A stretch of 10,267 nucleotides of DNA from Bacteroidales bacterium (lineage in GTDB: Bacteria; Bacteroidota; Bacteroidia; Bacteroidales; UBA932): assembly GCA_004552115.1 (NCBI GenBank), contig SFPH01000033.1:1-10267 (forward strand). The letters run 5' to 3'. The notes under the pieces were generated by a model. That model saw nothing but the letters and a program-made list of their open reading frames with translations. It did no database searches and was not told where the DNA came from. Positions 6,777 through 10,267 of this stretch are shown here, piece after piece (the stretch's first letter is position 1; each line of letters begins with the position of its first letter). A program made the position numbers and the translations under genes.

Positions 6777-7466
6777 ATGAAAAGATTGCTCTACATATCC
6801 GCATTGATTTCAATGCTCTTTTCCGGGCTGGCCTGCACTGATGCGGAATGCCCGGAGAACAACGCCCCGGAATTTGTCAGCATCACCTCGATGCCGGATG
6901 TACATACGGCCGTACTGGTCTCGGACCTTAAGGCGGAGCCTTCGGGGAGCCTGGAATGCGGCTTCTACATCGGCAAGGACAGGTCTGCATTGACCAGGAT
7001 GACGGGAAGGGTCGAGGGAATGAGCATTATCCTCGGCCTGGACGGGCTGGATGCGGCTACTGCATATTATTTCAAGGCATTCATTTCCAACGGCAGGAAC
7101 GAGGTTGACTCCGGTCTGGGGTCTTTCCTTACGGCGGAGGAGCCCGCCGATGGCGGCAATGGTTCAGGCAGCGGATCGGACGGTGGGTCAGATGGCGGTT
7201 CGGGCAGCGGGACAGATGGCGGGTCCGGAAGCGGATCTGGCAATGACGGAAGCGGTTCGGGAAGCGGCTCGGGAAGTGAACCGGGCGGCGGCTCAGGGAG
7301 TGAACCGGGAAGCGGGACAGGAGAAGACGGATCAGGAAATGAGCCGGGCAGCGGCTCGGGAGAAGACCCCGGAAGTGAGCCCGGAAGCGGGTCTAATGAC
7401 GGGTCCGGAAGTGGGTCGGAGGGTGGTTCCGGAAGCGGTTCGGACAGCGAGTTCGGGCGGCACTGA
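6777..7466 (+). CDS. Lipoprotein: FN3-like domain and Gly/Ser linker, cut short by a frameshift
   Basis: As written, the frame encodes 229 residues. I chose ATG at 6777 because it opens directly with the signal peptide MKRLLYISALISMLFSG; an upstream in-frame ATG at 6726 would overlap the previous gene by 38 nt. Cys20 follows a relaxed lipobox (GLAC), so lipidation is likely but not certain. Residues about 30-122 form an FN3-like beta domain ending in GLDAATAYYFKAFISNGRNE. Residues 126-224 are almost only Gly, Ser, Asp, Glu and Pro. The frame then yields EFGRH and a TGA. The next base frame continues as EPEPEPVEF and a second FN3-like domain to TAG at 7777-7779, so the intact gene would encode about 333 residues. 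The protein is probably a surface spacer or adhesin tied to the fimbrillin operon, of which it is the last gene. Confidence 0.8.
   Translation: MKRLLYISALISMLFSGLACTDAECPENNAPEFVSITSMPDVHTAVLVSDLKAEPSGSLECGFYIGKDRSALTRMTGRVEGMSIILGLDGLDAATAYYFKAFISNGRNEVDSGLGSFLTAEEPADGGNGSGSGSDGGSDGGSGSGTDGGSGSGSGNDGSGSGSGSGSEPGGGSGSEPGSGTGEDGSGNEPGSGSGEDPGSEPGSGSNDGSGSGSEGGSGSGSDSEFGRH
7152..7448 (+). repeat. Gly/Ser low-complexity coding repeat (99 codons)
   Basis: Degenerate short units such as ggaagcgg, tcgggaagcgg and gaaccggga recur throughout, encoding GSGS, SDGG, SEPG and NDGS motifs. The stretch is free of stops in at least two forward frames. Similar tracts form flexible linkers between folded domains of surface proteins, and the repeated DNA is prone to slippage and recombination. 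Confidence 0.85.
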
Positions 7467-7779
7467 GCCGGAACCGGAGCCGGTGGAATTCACGACAGAA
7501 ATAGAAAGCGTTGAAATCAAGGCCGGGAAATATGAAACCCGCATAACAGTCAGCCTCAAAGGAGATGCGGCATTGGTAAAGAAGGCATTGATCCATCTCG
7601 GCTACACAGCGGACGAGATGCTCGAAACAGTCTGTGATGTGGAGGGAACTTCGTTCAGCAGCATCTTCTACGGCCTCGAACCGGGTGTCACCTATTACTG
7701 CAAGGCCAGCATCAGCAACGGCATTGAGACCAAGACATCGGAGACATTCTCATTCACCGTCCCGGCCGGCACCACATAG
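7452..7779 (+). pseudogene. Out-of-frame C-terminal FN3-like domain of the preceding lipoprotein
   Basis: In the frame whose codons start at 7453, the sequence reads SGGTEPEPEPVEF and continues into a well-formed ~100-residue domain ending in ETFSFTVPAGTT before TAG at 7777-7779. The segment GLEPGVTYYCKASISNG closely matches GLDAATAYYFKAFISNG of the first domain, so the two are an internal duplication. No start codon or signal sequence of its own is apparent, so it is best read as the displaced C-terminus of the 6777 gene. Dropping the single base A7450 turns AGC GAG TTC into AGC GGT TCG and joins the frames with unbroken Gly/Ser coding. This could be a real mutation, phase variation, or a sequencing or assembly error. 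Confidence 0.8.
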
Positions 7780-7790
7780 CGCTGCCGGCC
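7764..7790. terminator. Possible terminator hairpin between convergent genes
   Basis: GGCCGGCA (7764-7771) and TGCCGGCC (7783-7790) are a perfect 8-bp inverted repeat with an 11-nt loop containing the TAG stop of the lipoprotein gene. It lies just before the short gap between the two convergent genes and could serve both strands. No T-tract follows on either strand, so it is not a classical intrinsic terminator. Confidence 0.3.
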
Positions 7791-7831
7791 ACAGCACGAA
7801 CATGGTGGAGGGATTCAGGGCCTCGGAACTT

Positions 7832-8938
7832 TCACTCCCCCACTCCGAGTTCATCAGCAGCCTCGCGGAAAAGGGCGTCAAGTGCGGTGGAGTCGAGGGA
7901 TGTGCGGTTCTCGCCGGCAGAAGGACCGGAAGGCTTGGTAACTCCGGCATTGGTGGAGGCAGGACCGGCTGAAGAACTGGAAGATGCGGCTTCGGAGGAA
8001 ATCTTTGACACATGACCGGCAGCGTCCTCGGCAGCGGATGCCATCCCGACATTGACAGCAGCATCGACGCCATCATCATGGGCCAGCGAATCAGCCTGAT
8101 GAACGGCAGTATCAGCCACTCCGGGAAAGCGTTCCCGTACAAGAAAGCCGGCAATCGCAAGAATCAGAACCGCCGCCGTGATGCCGAGCCACGCTCCCCT
8201 GCCCTTGCCAAGGCCGGCAATATCAGCTGAGATGGCCTCGGCATCGGGATATCTTTGGGCAGGATTCCGTCTGAGACATCTTGCAGCAATATGGCGATAT
8301 CGGCGGCCCAGGCCCTGCATGATGATGCCAAGGGACCAGATATCGGTACGATTGTCCACATTGTCGCCGGCAAGAAGCTCCGGAGATGCATAGTACTGAG
8401 TCCCTGCAGCCACTTTCAGCACTGCGAAGGAATCGGCATCAGAGAGCCCGAAATCAATCAGCTTGGGATGGAGACCATTGAAGGTCACCATTATGTTCTC
8501 AGGCTTCAAATCCCTGTGAATCACCTGCTTGCGGTGAATATACGCAAGGGCGTCGCAGATTCCCGCCAATATCCTGTCGGTCACTTCAATAGACAGTCTG
8601 CCATTCCTTTCCAGAAAATGACCCAGATCTTCACCGTCTATCCACTCCATCACGATGCAATTGCCGGCAGAAGGATGGTTGACGAAAGCGAAATACTGGC
8701 AGACATTCGGATGCTGGAGGGAGAAACCTATCTCAAAATCCTTGCGGAGCATATCCTCGTAAATCCGGAGACCGCGATAGCCCGGCTTCAACGCCTTGTA
8801 GATGAAAAAACGTCCGGACCTCTGGCAACGGTAGAGTACAGTGAAGCCCTCCGGGGAATCCCGGAACAGTTCCAGATCACCGGAGACAATGCTGTCATCC
8901 TCGGGTATGTCAGCGAAAAAGCCTGACGGTCCGTACAT
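7832..8938 (-). CDS. Membrane-anchored Hanks-type Ser/Thr protein kinase
   Basis: 368 residues, starting at ATG 8938. Residues ~20-245 form the kinase domain: Lys48 in FFIYKAL (ATP-binding lysine), Glu69 in DFEIGFSLQHPNV (helix C), catalytic loop HRDLKPEN (141-148, Asp143), Mg-binding DFG (162-164), SPE (186-188) and DIWSLG (199-204). The usual Gly-rich loop GxGxxG is not recognisable in the N-terminal lobe. The segment between DIWSLG and the final CLRRNPAQRYPDAEAI is shorter than usual. One transmembrane helix spans about 249-266, placing the kinase in the cytoplasm and the last ~100 residues outside. That tail is Ala/Ser-rich with no PASTA repeats. Neighbours are a convergent fimbrillin operon and a divergent gene 98 nt away; whether either is a substrate is unknown. 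The kinase assignment is secure. Confidence 0.93.
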   Translation of the reverse strand: MYGPSGFFADIPEDDSIVSGDLELFRDSPEGFTVLYRCQRSGRFFIYKALKPGYRGLRIYEDMLRKDFEIGFSLQHPNVCQYFAFVNHPSAGNCIVMEWIDGEDLGHFLERNGRLSIEVTDRILAGICDALAYIHRKQVIHRDLKPENIMVTFNGLHPKLIDFGLSDADSFAVLKVAAGTQYYASPELLAGDNVDNRTDIWSLGIIMQGLGRRYRHIAARCLRRNPAQRYPDAEAISADIAGLGKGRGAWLGITAAVLILAIAGFLVRERFPGVADTAVHQADSLAHDDGVDAAVNVGMASAAEDAAGHVSKISSEAASSSSSAGPASTNAGVTKPSGPSAGENRTSLDSTALDALFREAADELGVGE

Positions 8939-8949
8939 AAATCAAAAGC

Positions 8950-8965
8950 ATTTGAGCATTCAAAT
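8950..8965. promoter_or_regulatory. 16-bp palindrome overlapping the kinase promoter
   Basis: ATTTGA (8950-8955), GCAT (8956-8959), TCAAAT (8960-8965): the arms are exact reverse complements. It overlaps the candidate kinase -7 element and predicted transcription start, a typical repressor site position. Being AT-rich and short, it may be chance. Confidence 0.35.
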
Positions 8966-8968
8966 ATA
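8961..8968 (-). promoter_or_regulatory. Candidate -7 element of the kinase gene
   Basis: The minus strand reads TATATTTG, an exact fit to TAnnTTTG. The predicted start is near 8954, leaving a short leader of about 16 nt before the ATG at 8938. No convincing -33 TTTG was found at the right distance. Confidence 0.4.
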
Positions 8969-9011
8969 GCGAATCTTATGCTTATTATTTAGGAAAATTC
9001 CAAAAATAGGT

Positions 9012-9019
9012 TAATTTTG
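9012..9019 (+). promoter_or_regulatory. Candidate -7 element of the TTG-started gene
   Basis: TAATTTTG fits TAnnTTTG. The predicted start is near 9026, about 11 nt before the TTG start at 9037. Together with the kinase element it makes a back-to-back divergent promoter pair in the 98-nt gap. A -33 element is unclear (only TTTAGG at about 8988-8993). Confidence 0.4.
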
Positions 9020-9036
9020 CTATAAAACGGCAATTA

Positions 9037-10267
9037 TTGAAAACAGCGGCAACATATCTTCTTGCTTTCCTCTTCATCTTCCTCCTCTGCCCGGACAATT
9101 CGGCAGCCCAGGACATTGAAGGGGAACTGAAGACATATGCTGCCCTCTGCGACAGCTGCCTGATGCTGAAGAAATCATTGTCGGAAGGCGCCGCAGTCAG
9201 TTCCGACAAGGCAAAATCCCTTATCGGAAGATTCGTGGAGACAGGCAAGAGGCTGAAATCCAGGTCAATGACCCCATGGCAGAAAGATACTTACCGGATC
9301 ATCACGGAGCGTTTCTCCAGGTCATCATACACAGAGCCTTTCGCTGCGGAAATACCGAAGCTCCCGGCAATGCAGGCCAATGTCACCGGAGCCGGTGAAA
9401 ATGCTGAAATCATCTACATCCTTACGGACGGCAATGCCGGCAGCATCACGAATGCCGTGAAGCCGGAAAAAGACGGCAGGAAATTGAATTTCAGCATCAT
9501 TGCATCAGCCTCATTCCCGCATCTTGCAGGAAGCCTGATGCTGGCGGCACAGTACAATGGCTGGGGCGGATACATCAGGGGAAGCTCGAATTTCGCCAAG
9601 GCTGAAAGCTCCTATAACTGTCTCTCCGACGGTACTGTCCCCGACGGTTCCGAGTTCTGGGGAAAAGGGCAGGACAGATTGGCCATCAAGTCATTGACTG
9701 CCGGAGCGATTTTCCCTATAATCGGGAATCTCTCCCTCTATGCCGGGGCCGGAACAGGCAGATGGACATTGACATGGATGGACATCGACTCCATAAGCAA
9801 GTACTCCTTATTGAGCGAGAAAGCCATGGACGATATCTTGTCAAGGAGCCAGGCAGAGGCAGTAATACAGGCAAAATCTTTATACGACTACAACAGGATG
9901 AGGAGATTAGCTGATGCCAGCAAGTTAAGGGAACAGAAAACCTTGTTTGCTGTCTATCTGATAATTTCTGTCGTCATAGTATTAGGTATTTATGTGGTAT
10001 GGTATATTTGGAGTACAAAAAAGAGGAACCGCACCGAGAAAGAGAGGATGCGCCACATTTACGTCCTTTTGAACAATGAACTTTCGGAATCAAAAACGGA
10101 ATTGGAGAATATAAGGAAAGGCTGCATATCCATTGTAGGGATGAAAGAGCAGGAATTGGAGGAACTGCAGAAAAGAGTAAAGGAACTGGAAGAAACGGTC
10201 GAGAAGATATTTGAGAAGTGGGACTTGAATTGTGCAAAAATCGGAGAGGTCATAGACGAAGATATGC
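9037..10267 (+). CDS. Exported beta-rich protein joined to a TM/coiled-coil tail (partial, TTG start, possible chimera)
   Basis: 410 codons are visible and the frame is still open at the right edge. An in-frame TAG at 9007-9009 and no ATG before codon 43 make TTG 9037 the best start, because it opens directly into a signal peptide: KTAATYLLAFLFIFLLCP, then NSAAQ with likely cleavage near residue 25. Residues ~26-100 are helical; ~105-253 look like beta strands of an outer-membrane-type protein (QYNGWGGYIRGSSNFAKAES, then GAIFPIIGNLSLYAGAGTGRWTLTW). From about residue 254 the character changes: ISKYSLLSEKAMDDIL and QAKSLYDYNRMRRLADASKL resemble the end of the TPR region in Bacteroidetes TPR membrane sensors, followed by a TM helix (303-325) and a cytoplasmic coiled coil (330-405). 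Base composition falls at the same place. It is divergent from the kinase gene. Function unknown; the C-terminus and any output domain lie outside the window. Confidence 0.7.
   Translation, partial: MKTAATYLLAFLFIFLLCPDNSAAQDIEGELKTYAALCDSCLMLKKSLSEGAAVSSDKAKSLIGRFVETGKRLKSRSMTPWQKDTYRIITERFSRSSYTEPFAAEIPKLPAMQANVTGAGENAEIIYILTDGNAGSITNAVKPEKDGRKLNFSIIASASFPHLAGSLMLAAQYNGWGGYIRGSSNFAKAESSYNCLSDGTVPDGSEFWGKGQDRLAIKSLTAGAIFPIIGNLSLYAGAGTGRWTLTWMDIDSISKYSLLSEKAMDDILSRSQAEAVIQAKSLYDYNRMRRLADASKLREQKTLFAVYLIISVVIVLGIYVVWYIWSTKKRNRTEKERMRHIYVLLNNELSESKTELENIRKGCISIVGMKEQELEELQKRVKELEETVEKIFEKWDLNCAKIGEVIDEDM

Noticed and set aside
7152..7448. Possible CRISPR or satellite array
   Set aside because: Units are short, degenerate and in coding phase with no regular spacers; they encode a Gly/Ser linker.
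7051..7451. Forward open frame through the Gly/Ser tract that joins the second FN3-like domain
   Set aside because: Its N-terminal part translates to an Arg/Ala/Glu-rich low-complexity string with no signal peptide. Only the part after about 7452 is real coding sequence.
7440..7466. Programmed ribosomal frameshift site
   Set aside because: No slippery heptamer or strong following structure is evident; a one-base indel explains the two frames more simply.
8255..8926. 223-codon open frame on the plus strand opposite the kinase gene
   Set aside because: It is antisense to clearly conserved kinase motifs (HRDLKPEN, DFG) and its translation shows no recognisable domain or signal.
1..10267. tRNA, rRNA, insertion sequence or integrase
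   Set aside because: No cloverleaf-like sequence, transposase or recombinase motif, or flanking terminal repeats were seen on either strand.

Overview
This window looks like Bacteroidales DNA, probably from a gut-type member. The evidence is several SPII-type lipoproteins, three fimbrillin (Mfa-like) paralogs, BspA-type leucine-rich repeats, a BACON domain, a serine-type sulfatase, weak Shine-Dalgarno sites and promoter candidates that fit the Bacteroidetes -7 consensus TAnnTTTG. Composition is moderate to high in GC within genes and AT-rich between them. Genus cannot be fixed from the sequence alone; all family names come from motif recognition, not database searches.

Layout. (1) Positions 1-854, minus strand: the N-terminal 284 codons of a lipoprotein sulfatase that runs off the left edge. 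(2) 855-1005: a divergent promoter region with two conspicuous inverted repeats. (3) 1006-7779, plus strand: a tightly packed five-gene unit (gaps of 1, 16, -4 and 13 nt) of a small HTH-like regulator, a fimbrillin-like lipoprotein, a giant fimbrillin/LRR/BACON/M64-metallopeptidase lipoprotein, another fimbrillin-like lipoprotein, and a two-domain lipoprotein whose 99-codon Gly/Ser linker ends in an apparent +1-base frameshift. (4) 7780-7831: a short convergent gap with a GC-rich hairpin just before it. (5) 7832-8938, minus strand: a membrane-anchored Hanks-type Ser/Thr kinase. (6) 8939-9036: an AT-rich divergent promoter region. (7) 9037-10267, plus strand: a TTG-started, signal-peptide-bearing gene running off the right edge; its first ~250 residues look like a periplasmic/outer-membrane beta-rich protein, while its last ~155 look like the transmembrane and coiled-coil end of a TPR-type membrane sensor.

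How the parts may work together (inference): the regulator heads and shares a transcript with a set of surface lipoproteins that resemble fimbrial subunits. The large protein carries a protein-binding LRR array and a complete-looking zinc peptidase domain, so the operon could build a surface appendage or adhesin complex that binds and cuts host glycoproteins or immunoglobulin-like targets. The adjacent kinase and the TTG-started gene are a separate divergent pair with no clear functional tie to the fimbrillin operon.

The most notable points are the four-module fimbrillin-LRR-BACON-M64 fusion, the one-base frameshift at the end of the Gly/Ser linker, and the apparently chimeric gene at the right edge.
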